From NCBI GenBank assembly GCA_015061365.1, contig SUWS01000009.1, positions 1-61,318 of the forward strand: a DNA stretch of 61,318 nt. Reading direction: 5' to 3'. Origin of the DNA: Lentimicrobiaceae bacterium (GTDB taxonomy: Bacteria > Bacteroidota > Bacteroidia > Bacteroidales > F082). The translations under genes and the position numbers were made by a program. Under the pieces are notes generated by a model. That model saw nothing but the letters and a program-made list of their open reading frames with translations, was not told the DNA's origin and searched no databases. Shown here piece by piece: positions 30,583 through 39,788 of the stretch (position 1 is its first letter; each line of letters opens with the position of its first letter).

Positions 30583-31977
30583 ATGTTAAAAGAATTTAAG
30601 AATTTTGTCGAGAAGAATAATCTCATAGAGAAAGGGGATAAGATTCTGCTTGCATTAAGCGGCGGAATAGATTCGATGGTGCTCGCAAAACTCTTGATTT
30701 TATATAGTCAACGGACATCGTCCACAGTCAATAGTCAGAGTCAGTGTCATCTCTCTTTCGCTCATTGTAACTTTCATTTACGTGGCGACGATTCTAATCG
30801 TGATGAGAAGTTTGTGACGGAATTTGCAGAAGAAAATAAGATACCTATTTATATTCAACATTTTGATACGGAATCTTACGCTAAAGAAAACTCTCTTTCC
30901 ATCGAGATGGCGGCTCGTGAACTGCGTTACTCTTGGTTCGAAGAGTTAAAAGATATTAATAATTTTACAAAGGTAGCTCTCGCTCATCATGGTGACGACC
31001 AGATTGAGACATTCCTTATTAATATGTTGCGCGGCTCTGGCATCAAAGGTCTGAAAGGAATGAAGCCGCAGAACGACTTCTACATACGACCTTTGCTCTT
31101 TTCAAACAGAAGTCAGATCGAGGCTTTCGCTAAAGAAAATAATATTCAATGGGTTGAGGACTATACCAATAACGAGACTATTTATTTGAGAAATAAGATT
31201 CGTCATCAGATAATTCCACTTTTTGACGAGATAAAAGAGAACGCCCGCAATAGTATGAATTTCTCCATCGACTGTCTTTCCTCAGAAAATGATCTGTACA
31301 GAAGTCTGATAGAAGAGAAATTGTCGATGATTGAAAACGTTAATAGAGATTACAGATTTGTAGATAACATACATTTTCTTAAAAATAAAGAAGGGAAACA
31401 GCTTCTTTTTGAATGGGTAAGAAAATACGGGTTTAACTTCACACAGTCGGAGTCTATGTACGAGGCGATGATGAATGGTAAATCGGGAGTTGTATTTTAT
31501 AATGACAACGGACAACAGACAACGGACAACAGCCTGATCGCTTCAGTTCAAAAAGACAGAATCGAGATTTTTAAAAATAGATTTGATGATGATGAATTTC
31601 AGATTCAAATAGATTCTCAGATTCTCAGATTCTCAGATTCTCAGATTCTCAGATTTTCGGTTTTTAAAAAAAATGAGGATTTCAAATTGATAAAAGATTC
31701 GTCGGTCGCACAATTTGATATGGATAAGATTGCATTTCCTTTGAAAATAAGACATTGGAAAAAAGGAGATAGATTCAGACCTTTGGGAATGAAGGGTTCA
31801 AAATTGTTGAGTGATTTTTTCAATGATTTAGGATTTTCTACTTATCAGAAACAAAAAGTCTGGATTATGGAAGATGCTAATGGTTTGATTCTGTGGGTTG
31901 TTGGGTATAGGATCAGCGATAAGGTGAAAATATCAGATTCCACTGAAGTTATTTTTCAATGTGACTTAAAGAGTTAA
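30583..31977 (+). CDS. tilS: tRNA(Ile)-lysidine synthetase
   Basis: A 464-residue essential tRNA-modifying enzyme that turns C34 of the minor isoleucine tRNA into lysidine using ATP. The PP-loop LALSGGIDSMVLA lies near 23-35, followed by AHCNFHLRGDDSNRDE, VALAHHGDDQIETFL, SGIKGLKGM and the C-terminal TilS domain (KGDRFRPLGMKGSKLLSDFF). Three regions are word-repeat DNA in frame: 30,706-30,745 (peptide SQRTSSTVNSQSQ, between PP-loop and AHCNFH), 31,504-31,532 (DNGQQTTDN) and 31,598-31,657 (8-base ATTCTCAG units, peptide QILRFSDSQILRFS). All catalytic motifs are kept, so the enzyme should still work. Confidence 0.92.
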   Translation: MLKEFKNFVEKNNLIEKGDKILLALSGGIDSMVLAKLLILYSQRTSSTVNSQSQCHLSFAHCNFHLRGDDSNRDEKFVTEFAEENKIPIYIQHFDTESYAKENSLSIEMAARELRYSWFEELKDINNFTKVALAHHGDDQIETFLINMLRGSGIKGLKGMKPQNDFYIRPLLFSNRSQIEAFAKENNIQWVEDYTNNETIYLRNKIRHQIIPLFDEIKENARNSMNFSIDCLSSENDLYRSLIEEKLSMIENVNRDYRFVDNIHFLKNKEGKQLLFEWVRKYGFNFTQSESMYEAMMNGKSGVVFYNDNGQQTTDNSLIASVQKDRIEIFKNRFDDDEFQIQIDSQILRFSDSQILRFSVFKKNEDFKLIKDSSVAQFDMDKIAFPLKIRHWKKGDRFRPLGMKGSKLLSDFFNDLGFSTYQKQKVWIMEDANGLILWVVGYRISDKVKISDSTEVIFQCDLKS

Positions 31978-31989
31978 ACCTTTTTTTCT

Positions 31990-31997
31990 TAAATTTG
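31990..31997 (+). promoter_or_regulatory. -7 promoter element of dsbD
   Basis: TAAATTTG followed by CGC, 58 bases before dsbD. Confidence 0.6.
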
Positions 31998-32054
31998 CGC
32001 ACTTTTTTATTGTGAAATAATTAACAAATTTATCTAATAAATCAACAGAAAATC

Positions 32055-34100
32055 ATGAAAAAGTTTTTAAGGTTATTTACTTTCTTGGTTTTGTTGCTTC
32101 CAATGATGGCAAAGGCTCAGATACTTGAACCTGTACAATGGACAGTTGAAACTGAGAAGTTAAACAAGAATGAATACAATATCGTATTCAAGGCAGAAAT
32201 TGAAGATCATTGGCATCTTTATTCACAGTACACTCCTTTTGGCGGACCAATGCCTCTCTATTTTGAGTTTACCGATACTTTGGGCATTGAACGTATAGGT
32301 GGAGTTGTAGAACCAAAAGCAATTATCAAGTATAGTGATATTTTTGAAATCGACGAACATTTCTTTGAAAATGAAGCTGTCTTTACACAAAAGGTAAAAT
32401 TGGTTGATGATGCAGCGACAGTTGCAGGTGTCATTACCGGTCAGGCATGTAAAGAAAGTTGTGTTCAACTTACATACGATTTTGAAGTTCAACTCGGTGA
32501 GCCAGCAGTTGTTAAAGATGCAACGGAAGAGTCTTCCGCAGGTGGCGAAAGTCTTTGGGCTTTGATTATCGAAGCTATCATCTGGGGTTTCGCAGCTCTT
32601 ATGACACCTTGCGTTTTCCCTATGGTTCCAATGACAGTGTCGTTCTTCTTGCATGGTGACGAAAACAAAGCTGTAGGTCGTTTTAAAGCTATCATGTATT
32701 ACGTTTTCATCGTAGCTCTTTACACTCTCCCAATCGCAGCTATTATCTTGATTACTTGGATTTTCGGTGGTGATAGTGTCACTGCTGACATCTTCAACTG
32801 GATCTCTACATCATGGGTTACAAATATCTTGTTCTTCATCGTGTTCATGGTATTCGCAGCTTCATTCTTCGGAGCTTTCGAAATCCAATTGCCAAGTTCA
32901 TGGGTTAACAAGAGCGACAGCAAACAAAGCAGCAGCAAGGGTCTCGGCGGCGTGTTCTTCATGGCATTGACACTCGTTCTCGTCTCTTTCGCTTGTACAG
33001 GTCCTATCGTGGGTACAGTTCTTATCAAATCTACATCAGGTGAGTTCTGGACACCTATCATTACCATGATGGTATTCGCTATGGCATTCGGTCTCCCATT
33101 CGCATTGTGCGCTCTCTTCCCATCATTGTTGCAGAATATGCCACAAAGCGGCGGATGGCTCAACTCAGTTAAAGTAGTTCTCGGCTTCGTAGAAATCGCC
33201 CTCGGTTTCAAATTCTTAAGCGTCGCCGACCAGACTTATCACTGGGGTCTCTTAGACCGTGAAGTATACCTCGCAATATGGATCGTATGTTTCACCTTGT
33301 TAGGTCTCTACCTCTTAGGAAAGATCAAATTCGCTCACGACTCAGACGTACAACATCTTTCAGTATTCCGTCTCATCCTCTGTATCGTGGTCTTCACATT
33401 CGTAGTTTATATGATCCCAGGTATGTGGGGTGCTCCTCTTAAAGCTTTGTCTGGTTACTTGCCACCACAACAGACTATGGACTTCGACCTCAAACGTATC
33501 AATCAAGAAAATGCTGATAAGGTCATAAATTATGTCGATGCTAAGATGTCTAATCTCTCTGTTCAAGCAGAACAATTAGACAAGAAAGTCTCTGCAGCAG
33601 TATTGTGCGAAGAACCTAAATACGCCGACATCTTCCACTTGCCTCACGGTCTCAAAGGTTATTACGACTATGAACAAGCATTAGCATGCGCTAAGGCACA
33701 AAACAAACCTATCTATATCGACTTCACAGGCCACGGCTGCGTCAACTGCCGTGAAATGGAAGCTAACGTATGGAGCGACCCACGCGTACTCGAAATGTTA
33801 CGCAACGACTATGTCATCGTAGCTCTCTACGTCGATGATAAGACAAAACTTCCTAAAGAAGAATGGATCATCGGTTCAGATGGTAAAGAGAAGAAATCAA
33901 TAGGTCGCGTTAACGCTGACTTCCAAATCTCTAAGTTCAACACCAACGCTCAGCCATATTATTGCCTCATGGGACATAATGGCGAACTCTTGGTTGATCC
34001 ACGCGCTTACGATTTGGATAGAGACGCTTTCGTCGACTTCCTGAAGAAAGGTGTCGAAAACTTCAATAACGGAGTTTCAATCAGAAATATTTATGAATAA
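32055..34100 (+). CDS. dsbD: thiol:disulfide interchange protein DsbD
   Basis: A 681-residue inner-membrane protein carrying reducing power from cytoplasmic thioredoxin to the periplasm. The signal peptide covers about 1-22. The N-terminal DsbD-alpha-like domain spans about 25-155 (PVQWTVETEKLNKNEYNI, CKESCVQLTYDF). Eight-span CcdA-like membrane domain at about 175-460 contains the redox Cys pair (LMTPCVFPMVPMT and VSFACTGPIVGT). The C-terminal thioredoxin fold lies at about 545-681 with active site GHGCVNCREM. A long periplasmic linker precedes it. Codon use appears biased, suggesting high expression. The gene stands alone behind its own promoter and ends in a terminator. Confidence 0.95.
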   Translation: MKKFLRLFTFLVLLLPMMAKAQILEPVQWTVETEKLNKNEYNIVFKAEIEDHWHLYSQYTPFGGPMPLYFEFTDTLGIERIGGVVEPKAIIKYSDIFEIDEHFFENEAVFTQKVKLVDDAATVAGVITGQACKESCVQLTYDFEVQLGEPAVVKDATEESSAGGESLWALIIEAIIWGFAALMTPCVFPMVPMTVSFFLHGDENKAVGRFKAIMYYVFIVALYTLPIAAIILITWIFGGDSVTADIFNWISTSWVTNILFFIVFMVFAASFFGAFEIQLPSSWVNKSDSKQSSSKGLGGVFFMALTLVLVSFACTGPIVGTVLIKSTSGEFWTPIITMMVFAMAFGLPFALCALFPSLLQNMPQSGGWLNSVKVVLGFVEIALGFKFLSVADQTYHWGLLDREVYLAIWIVCFTLLGLYLLGKIKFAHDSDVQHLSVFRLILCIVVFTFVVYMIPGMWGAPLKALSGYLPPQQTMDFDLKRINQENADKVINYVDAKMSNLSVQAEQLDKKVSAAVLCEEPKYADIFHLPHGLKGYYDYEQALACAKAQNKPIYIDFTGHGCVNCREMEANVWSDPRVLEMLRNDYVIVALYVDDKTKLPKEEWIIGSDGKEKKSIGRVNADFQISKFNTNAQPYYCLMGHNGELLVDPRAYDLDRDAFVDFLKKGVENFNNGVSIRNIYE

Positions 34101-34120
34101 TTAAAATAAATTATACAACT

Positions 34121-34156
34121 AAGGAGACGTCGTTGAATGATGACGTCTCCTTTTTT
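34121..34156 (+). terminator. intrinsic terminator
   Basis: AGGAGACGTC, loop GTTGAATGAT, GACGTCTCCT and a T-run. The stem is reminiscent of the GAGACG-type palindromes elsewhere in the window. Confidence 0.9.
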
Positions 34157-34180
34157 AATTAAACCCTACTTATAATCATT

Positions 34181-34927
34181 ATGAAGAGAATTGTTTTATT
34201 ATTAATGTGTATTTTTACTTTGTCGTGTGTTCAGATTCAGGCACAGACAACAGGTGGTAAGAAGAACAAGGGTTTTAAAACTATCAAAACGAATGCTGGA
34301 AAAAGCGTCCTTCCGTCTTATCGTTCGAAGAAGCATCTGAATCTGTTAAAGGACAGATATAATACGCCAACAATGAGTAATTCGTACGCCTCGTGCGAAA
34401 ATATTTCTGATTCTAAGAGAAAACGCAGCGGTGGCAGTAGCAGTCAATACAGCAAGATTACATTCTTCGATTTGAACTACGCCTACTCTACCGACCCACA
34501 ACATTCCTTCGGCGCAACTTTCGGTCAGGTAAGACGGTTCGGATATTATATCAGCGCAATGACAGGCCTGAAATATTCCGCCCTCAACGCTGATGTTGAA
34601 TGCGACCAGACCGGTTTTGTTGATGGCGAGATGCAGTATTATTCAGGGCGCACCACCAACTCAAGATATTCCGTGATATGTGGACTTATGTTCAGACTTG
34701 CCGAGCCTGTAGCTTTAAAATTCGGAGCGGGCTATGGCGCTCGTGCAATGGCGTGGGAGACGGAAGACGGACTCTGGATAAGGAACTCGTACTACAGCGG
34801 CAGCGGCGTGGAACTGAACGCCGGACTGCAAGTCTTTATAAATAAGTTCAACCTATCTTTCGACTTTGTCAGCAACAGCCTAAAGACAGCCGAGTTCAAG
34901 ATAGGTTTGGGTATTAACATTAATTAA
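34181..34927 (+). CDS. outer-membrane beta-barrel-like protein
   Basis: A 248-residue exported protein with a signal peptide at about 1-22 (VQIQAQ). A basic region follows (about 25-85, Lys- and Ser-rich, including KRKRSGGSSSQYSK) and then a barrel-like C-terminal half of alternating strands (FGATFGQVRRFGYYISAMTG, YSVICGLMFRLAEPVALKFG, GVELNAGLQVFI, FKIGLGININ). No family is recognised. The gene ends eight bases before the FISUMP lipoprotein and is likely co-transcribed, so the two may work together at the outer membrane. Confidence 0.65.
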   Translation: MKRIVLLLMCIFTLSCVQIQAQTTGGKKNKGFKTIKTNAGKSVLPSYRSKKHLNLLKDRYNTPTMSNSYASCENISDSKRKRSGGSSSQYSKITFFDLNYAYSTDPQHSFGATFGQVRRFGYYISAMTGLKYSALNADVECDQTGFVDGEMQYYSGRTTNSRYSVICGLMFRLAEPVALKFGAGYGARAMAWETEDGLWIRNSYYSGSGVELNAGLQVFINKFNLSFDFVSNSLKTAEFKIGLGININ

Positions 34928-34935
34928 GTAGAGAT

Positions 34936-37089
34936 ATGAAGAAAGGTTTACTTACGATATTTATCATCGTGACATGTGTATTCTTATCTGAATGTAAGAA
35001 AGACCCGAAACCTGATGTCTTCAGGGTGACCGAGGTCGATGTTGACGCTTCATATAAAACAGCGGAGATAAACGGTTCATACACATTCAGTGTCATACCA
35101 GACGACATGAAAATAGTTTACGGTGAAAAAGACGATCTTACCGATGCCATATCTTCTAAGGTTAATGTCGGCGAAAGTGCTTTTCATGTCAATATCAACA
35201 ACCTCAGTACCGAGACAAAATATTATTACTGTTTCGAATGTTATTCCTCGCACAGTTCCACGCGAAGTGAGGTGCACTCGTTCGTGACACTCAAGGCAGA
35301 GAAACCTGTCGTAGAGACTGGTGCGGTGGAGAATATAACGCTGACCTTCGCGACTTGTGGCGGCAATGTCGTCTCCGATTGTGGTGCGGACGTGACCGAA
35401 CGAGGCGTATGTTGGAGCACCTCTCCAAATCCTACAATAAACGACAACATAACAACCAATGGAAACGGCACAGGAACATTCACATCCAACCTTATAAATC
35501 TTACGGCAAACACCACTTATTACGTTAGAGCTTACGCCAACAATAGTGCGGGGACGGGATACGGGAACGAGATAAGTTTCACTACACTTAAAGACATAGT
35601 GAAACCTACGGTAAAGACAAATGAAGTAAGTTCTGTCGTACAGGACGCTGCAATATGCGGTGGAGTTGTTATTGATGACGGCGGTGCGGAAGTCACTGCA
35701 AGAGGTGTATGTTGGAGTACCTCGCAGAATCCTACGATAAACGGAAGCCATACTGATGATGGAACAGGAGAAGGTGATTTTACGAGTACTATAACCGGTT
35801 TGACAGCAGGAACAACCTATTACGTGAGAGCCTACGCCACGAACGAAAAAGGTACGAGTTATGGAGAAGAGAAAAGTTTCATGACGAGCATCTATATGGA
35901 TTTGCCTAAATTGACAACAAAAGAGATTGAAGATATAACAGAGACATCTGCCACTTCGGGAGGCGAAGTCGTTTCTGACGGTGGCGCACCGGTAATAGCA
36001 CGTGGCATCTGCTGGAGTACTTCTCAAAATCCAACGATAGATGATAATGACGGTATGACAACCGATGGTAACGGAACAGGAACATTCACATCCGACCTTG
36101 TAAACCTTACAGCAAACACCACATATTACGTGAGAGCTTACGCAACAAATGTCATGGGAACAGCTTACGGAGAACAAAGAAGTTTCACCACAGAGGAAGA
36201 AGAAGCCGAGCTAACACCTCCTACTGTCATCACTTCTGAAGTTATCGATATTACAGAGACTACAGCAGTATCAGGAGGTAACGTTACCGATGACGGAGGT
36301 GCGACAGTGACGGCACGCGGTATCTGCTGGAGCATTTCTCAAAATCCTACATTAGACGATAATGACGGTATGACAACCGATGGTAACGGAACAGGAACAT
36401 TCACATCCAACCTTACAAACCTTAAGGAAAGAACCACTTATTACGTGAGAGCTTACGCTACTAACGAGAAAGGTACAAGTTACGGAGACGAAATAAGTTT
36501 TACGACTGAGGAAGAGGAGGAGGAAGGTTGCGAACCAGATGGCGAAATTGCTGGCCACTATTATGTAGATCTCGGATTGCCGTCTGGCGTTAAATGGGCG
36601 ATATGCAACGTTGGAGCATCTTCACCTGAAGACTACGGAGACTACTTCGCATGGGGAGAGACAATCCCTAAGGCGGAATATTCATGGGAAAACAGCGTAA
36701 CAAACGGAGAACAAATGAGTGACATCTCAGGCGATGCACAATACGATGCCGCTACAGCCAACTGGGGCGGAAGCTGGAGGATGCCGACAAAAGAACAGAT
36801 GGAAGAACTTGTTGAGCATTGCGAATGGGAATGGACACAGGTTAACGGAGTAAACGGTGCAAAGGTTATAGGTCCTAACGGAAGCTGTATCTTCCTTCCT
36901 GCTGCGGGCTTCCGTGACAGGTCATCGCTCTTCCATGATGGTTACGATGGCTTCTATTGGAGTTCTACTCCGTACGACTACTACTACGACTTAAACTACG
37001 CGTACAACCTCTACTTTATCACTGGTGACGAGGACGTGAACCTCAGATATCGCTACTATGGCTTGACAGTACGCCCCATCACAGAATAA
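34936..37089 (+). CDS. FISUMP lipoprotein with five Fn3-like modules
   Basis: A 717-residue surface lipoprotein. The lipobox ends at Cys20 (FLSEC). A first beta module (about 32-115) is followed by four closely related modules of about 97 residues each (about 118-525). Each has the pattern GGxVxxDGGAxVxARGxCWS, then SQNPTI, GTGxFTS and TTYYVRAYATN. A FISUMP lectin-like domain ends the protein (about 540-717: YVDLGLPSGVKWA, EDYGDYFAWGE, WRMPTKEQ, FLPAAGFRD, FYWSSTPYD). Modules 4 and 5 are very similar in DNA (about 36,059-36,145 against 36,370-36,456), so module number could change by recombination. A ligand-binding stalk protein is likely; the ligand is unknown. Related to 1,629-3,428. Confidence 0.85.
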   Translation: MKKGLLTIFIIVTCVFLSECKKDPKPDVFRVTEVDVDASYKTAEINGSYTFSVIPDDMKIVYGEKDDLTDAISSKVNVGESAFHVNINNLSTETKYYYCFECYSSHSSTRSEVHSFVTLKAEKPVVETGAVENITLTFATCGGNVVSDCGADVTERGVCWSTSPNPTINDNITTNGNGTGTFTSNLINLTANTTYYVRAYANNSAGTGYGNEISFTTLKDIVKPTVKTNEVSSVVQDAAICGGVVIDDGGAEVTARGVCWSTSQNPTINGSHTDDGTGEGDFTSTITGLTAGTTYYVRAYATNEKGTSYGEEKSFMTSIYMDLPKLTTKEIEDITETSATSGGEVVSDGGAPVIARGICWSTSQNPTIDDNDGMTTDGNGTGTFTSDLVNLTANTTYYVRAYATNVMGTAYGEQRSFTTEEEEAELTPPTVITSEVIDITETTAVSGGNVTDDGGATVTARGICWSISQNPTLDDNDGMTTDGNGTGTFTSNLTNLKERTTYYVRAYATNEKGTSYGDEISFTTEEEEEEGCEPDGEIAGHYYVDLGLPSGVKWAICNVGASSPEDYGDYFAWGETIPKAEYSWENSVTNGEQMSDISGDAQYDAATANWGGSWRMPTKEQMEELVEHCEWEWTQVNGVNGAKVIGPNGSCIFLPAAGFRDRSSLFHDGYDGFYWSSTPYDYYYDLNYAYNLYFITGDEDVNLRYRYYGLTVRPITE

Positions 37090-37091
37090 AA

Positions 37092-37140
37092 GTAGAGACG
37101 CATCACAATTCGACGTAAGGAGAATTTGATACGTCTCTCT
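37092..37140. repeat. GAGACG-type palindromic element
   Basis: GTAGAGACGCATC, an inner part with GAATTTGATACGTCTC-like sequence and a T-rich end, so an interrupted inverted repeat. A CTGAAAAT word array follows at 37,151-37,208 and may provide the terminator of the FISUMP gene. Confidence 0.65.
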
Positions 37141-37277
37141 TTATTTAAATTTGAAAATCTGACAATCTGAAAATCTGAGAATCTGAGAAATTGAAAATCT
37201 GAAAAATCCGTGAGCATCAGTGAGATTTGTGGGCGAAAAATATCCAAATCCCTCTTGCTTTTTCCATTGAAGTTTCT

Positions 37278-37285
37278 TATCTTTG
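37278..37285 (+). promoter_or_regulatory. Bacteroidota -7 promoter element
   Basis: TATCTTTG, 26 bases before the nuclease gene at 37,311. Confidence 0.65.
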
Positions 37286-37310
37286 TATGATAATTTAAAA
37301 ATCATAATTT

Positions 37311-38267
37311 ATGGAAAAGAAGAAATATATCAGATTCGATTGGGCTATGAAGCGCATGCTTCGCGACAAGTCCAATTACGTAATTTTGGAAGGTCTGCTC
37401 ACGACCTTATTCAAAGAGAAAATCACGATCAACAGACTTTTGGAAAGCGAGAGTAACCAGGAAGACGAGTTAGACAAATATAACCGTGTTGATATTCTCG
37501 CCGAGAACAGCAGAGGCGAGCTGTTTATCATCGAGGTGCAGAACAACGACGAATACGCTTATTTCCAGAGGATGTTGTTCGGAGTGTCGAAGTTGGTGAC
37601 GGAATATATTAATAGAGGAGAAGGCTATCAAAATATAAAGAAGATATACAGTGTCAATATTGTTTATTTCGATTTAGGTCAGGGCAAGGATTATCTTTAT
37701 CACGGGAAGACAGAGTTCATGGGAGTAAACACGGGAGAGATTCTTAATCTCAGTCCGTTCCAAAGACAGAAGTTTAATGTCGATGCTGTCAGTGAGTTAT
37801 ATCCGGAATATTATATTTTGAAGGTCAATGATTTCAATGAAAAGCCGTCTAACTTATTGGAAGAATGGATGTATTATCTTAGCACCGGTGACATACCTCA
37901 AGATTCTACCGCACCGGGATTGTCGGAAGCGAGAGAGAAATTGAAGTTGGCGATGATGAGCAAAGGTGAGCTGTCGGCGTATTATCGTCATTTGGATAAC
38001 ACGGTGATATTGAGAGACAATATCTATACCTCGAGAGGCGAAGGCTTGTTGGAAGGCAGGGAGATGGGACGCAAGGAAGGTATGCTTGAAGGAATGCTGA
38101 AAGGTATGGAAAAAGGTTTTACTGAAGGTATGGAGAAAGGTTTTACTGAAGGTATTAAAAATGCTAAAGTACAGATGATTAAAAATCTTAAATCGGCAGG
38201 AGCGAGTGTGGAATTTATCTCTGATGTCACAGGATTGACGAAAGAAGATGTAGATGAGTTGTTATGA
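37311..38267 (+). CDS. Rpn-family PD-(D/E)XK nuclease / putative transposase
   Basis: A 318-residue protein of the Rpn family. The start FDWAMKRMLRDKSNYVILEGLL and the nuclease core (about 65-90: RVDILAENSRGELFIIEVQ, matching D-x(n)-E-x-Q) show the PD-(D/E)XK fold, and a family middle region is followed by WMYYLSTGD. The C-terminal tail holds tandem charged repeats (EGREMGRKEGMLEGMLKGME and two copies of MEKGFTEG at 38,102-38,155). Rpn proteins promote recombination by DNA cleavage; some relatives act as anti-phage factors with variable tails. It is flanked by a palindromic element and a terminator, but there are no transposon ends. Confidence 0.85.
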   Translation: MEKKKYIRFDWAMKRMLRDKSNYVILEGLLTTLFKEKITINRLLESESNQEDELDKYNRVDILAENSRGELFIIEVQNNDEYAYFQRMLFGVSKLVTEYINRGEGYQNIKKIYSVNIVYFDLGQGKDYLYHGKTEFMGVNTGEILNLSPFQRQKFNVDAVSELYPEYYILKVNDFNEKPSNLLEEWMYYLSTGDIPQDSTAPGLSEAREKLKLAMMSKGELSAYYRHLDNTVILRDNIYTSRGEGLLEGREMGRKEGMLEGMLKGMEKGFTEGMEKGFTEGIKNAKVQMIKNLKSAGASVEFISDVTGLTKEDVDELL

Positions 38268-38287
38268 TTTGAAATCTAATGATATAT

Positions 38288-38322
38288 AGAAAACGCGGAG
38301 ACCTTATATCCCCGCGTTTATA
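38288..38322. terminator. intrinsic terminator
   Basis: AAACGCGG, loop with AGACCTTATATCC, CCGCGTTT; bidirectional between the nuclease and the dipeptidase genes. Confidence 0.8.
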
Positions 38323-38348
38323 TGTGAACAACATCTATTGACTTAAAA

Positions 38349-39713
38349 TCACATCTTTGCAAAATGTTGATAGAAAGCGATGATGGTTTCTATTCCTTTG
38401 AAGAAATGATCTACTCTGTAGTTTTCGTTAGGTGAGTGGATAGCATCTGAACCTAAGCCGAATCCCATCAAGATTGACTTGATGCCGAGTACTTTTTCAA
38501 ATTCAGAGATAATTGGAATACTGCCGCCGCTCTTCATCGGGATAGGACGTTTGCCGTAGGTGTCCATATATGCTGCTTCTGCTGCTCTGTATGCTGGCAA
38601 GTCGATAGGACATCCGTAAGCCTGTCCGCCGTGCAATGGAGTGACTTTAACATCGACGTATTCAGGAGCTACGCTCTCGAAATATTCTTTGAATAAGGCT
38701 GAAATCTTTTCGTTATCTTGATTAGGAACCAAACGGCATGAGATTTTAGCGTAAGCCTTTGAAGGAAGTACTGTCTTAGCACCTTCGCCAGTGTAGCCGC
38801 CCCAGATACCGCAGAGGTCGAATGTTGGACGGATGCCGACTCTCTCGATTGTAGTGTAGCCTTTTTCGCCGCGTAATGCTTTTACGCCGACACCTGCTTT
38901 ATATTCTTCTTCGCTATATGGTGCCATGTTGAGTAACTCGCGTTCTTCTGCTGTTGCCTCGATGACGTCATCGTAGAATCCAGGGATGGTGATGTGGTTG
39001 TTCTCGTCCATGACCTTAGCGACCATCTCACATAATGTGTTGATAGGATTTGCTACCGCGCCGCCGAACAAGCCTGAGTGAAGGTCAGCGTTAGGTCCTG
39101 TAACTTCTACTTCCCAATATGACAAACCGCGCAAACCTGTTGTGATAGAAGGTGTGTCGTGATCGATCATGCTGGTGTCGGAGACTAAGATGATGTCGGC
39201 TCTGACTAAGTCTTTGTTTGTGACGATCCATTTGGCGAGGCTGCCGGAACCTATTTCTTCTTCACCTTCGATCATGAATTTAACGTTGCAAGGCAAAGTA
39301 TTGGTCTTGATCATTGTCTCGAATGCCTTTGCGTGCATGAAAGCTTGACCTTTGTCGTCGTTAGCGCCGCGAGCCCAGATCTTGCCGTCTTTGATGACTG
39401 GCTCAAATGGGTCGGTGTTCCATAACTCGATTGGGTCGACTGGCATGACATCATAGTGACCGTAAACTAATACTGTAGGGAGTTTTGGGTCAATGATTTT
39501 CTCGCCGTAAACCACAGGGTTGCCTTCTGTTGGCATGACTTCAGCCTTGTCGGCACCAGCTGCTATGATACTGTCTCTCCAATATTCAGCGCATTTGATC
39601 ATGTCGCCTTTATGTTCTGTTTGTGAACTGATAGAAGGAATACGGATTAAACCGAATAACTCTTCTAAAAAACGATTTTCGTTTTCTTTGATGTACGAAT
39701 TTGTGATGTTCAT
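38349..39713 (-). CDS. M20 family dipeptidase (CNDP-like)
   Basis: A 454-residue cytoplasmic zinc metallopeptidase. Metal-binding and catalytic motifs: VYGHYDVMPVDP, GANDDKGQAFMHA, MIEGEEEIGS, VSDTSM and a C-terminal HSPNENYRVDHF. The dimerisation/lid domain is present (about 200-330). By family it hydrolyses dipeptides or N-acyl amino acids with two zinc or manganese ions. Normal length and complete. It is preceded by a palindromic element at 39,753-39,776 and stands on the minus strand before the lpxK-lpxH unit, with a 75-base gap. Confidence 0.92.
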   Translation of the reverse strand: MNITNSYIKENENRFLEELFGLIRIPSISSQTEHKGDMIKCAEYWRDSIIAAGADKAEVMPTEGNPVVYGEKIIDPKLPTVLVYGHYDVMPVDPIELWNTDPFEPVIKDGKIWARGANDDKGQAFMHAKAFETMIKTNTLPCNVKFMIEGEEEIGSGSLAKWIVTNKDLVRADIILVSDTSMIDHDTPSITTGLRGLSYWEVEVTGPNADLHSGLFGGAVANPINTLCEMVAKVMDENNHITIPGFYDDVIEATAEERELLNMAPYSEEEYKAGVGVKALRGEKGYTTIERVGIRPTFDLCGIWGGYTGEGAKTVLPSKAYAKISCRLVPNQDNEKISALFKEYFESVAPEYVDVKVTPLHGGQAYGCPIDLPAYRAAEAAYMDTYGKRPIPMKSGGSIPIISEFEKVLGIKSILMGFGLGSDAIHSPNENYRVDHFFKGIETIIAFYQHFAKM

Positions 39714-39752
39714 AATATTTTTATTTGATGTTTATATTCTTTGTTTTATTTA

Positions 39753-39776
39753 GGACGCTGCAAGCCACGTCTATAC
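39753..39776. repeat. palindromic GACGTGGCTTGCAGCGTC element
   Basis: GGACGCTGCAAGCCACGTCTATAC, a single unit of the element that occurs as a tandem pair inside the VOC gene at 18,407-18,460. Followed by heptamer words (TAATTGTCAACTG) at 39,780-39,812 that encode the C-terminus of LpxH. Confidence 0.75.
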
Positions 39777-39788
39777 ATTTATTCATTG

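Noticed and set aside
35077..36177. 366-residue minus-strand frame over the FISUMP lipoprotein
   Set aside because: Antisense of repeated Fn3-like modules, Cys- and Arg-rich nonsense composition, no homology.
37311..38267. Complete transposon around the Rpn gene
   Set aside because: No matching terminal inverted repeats or target duplications were seen at its borders.
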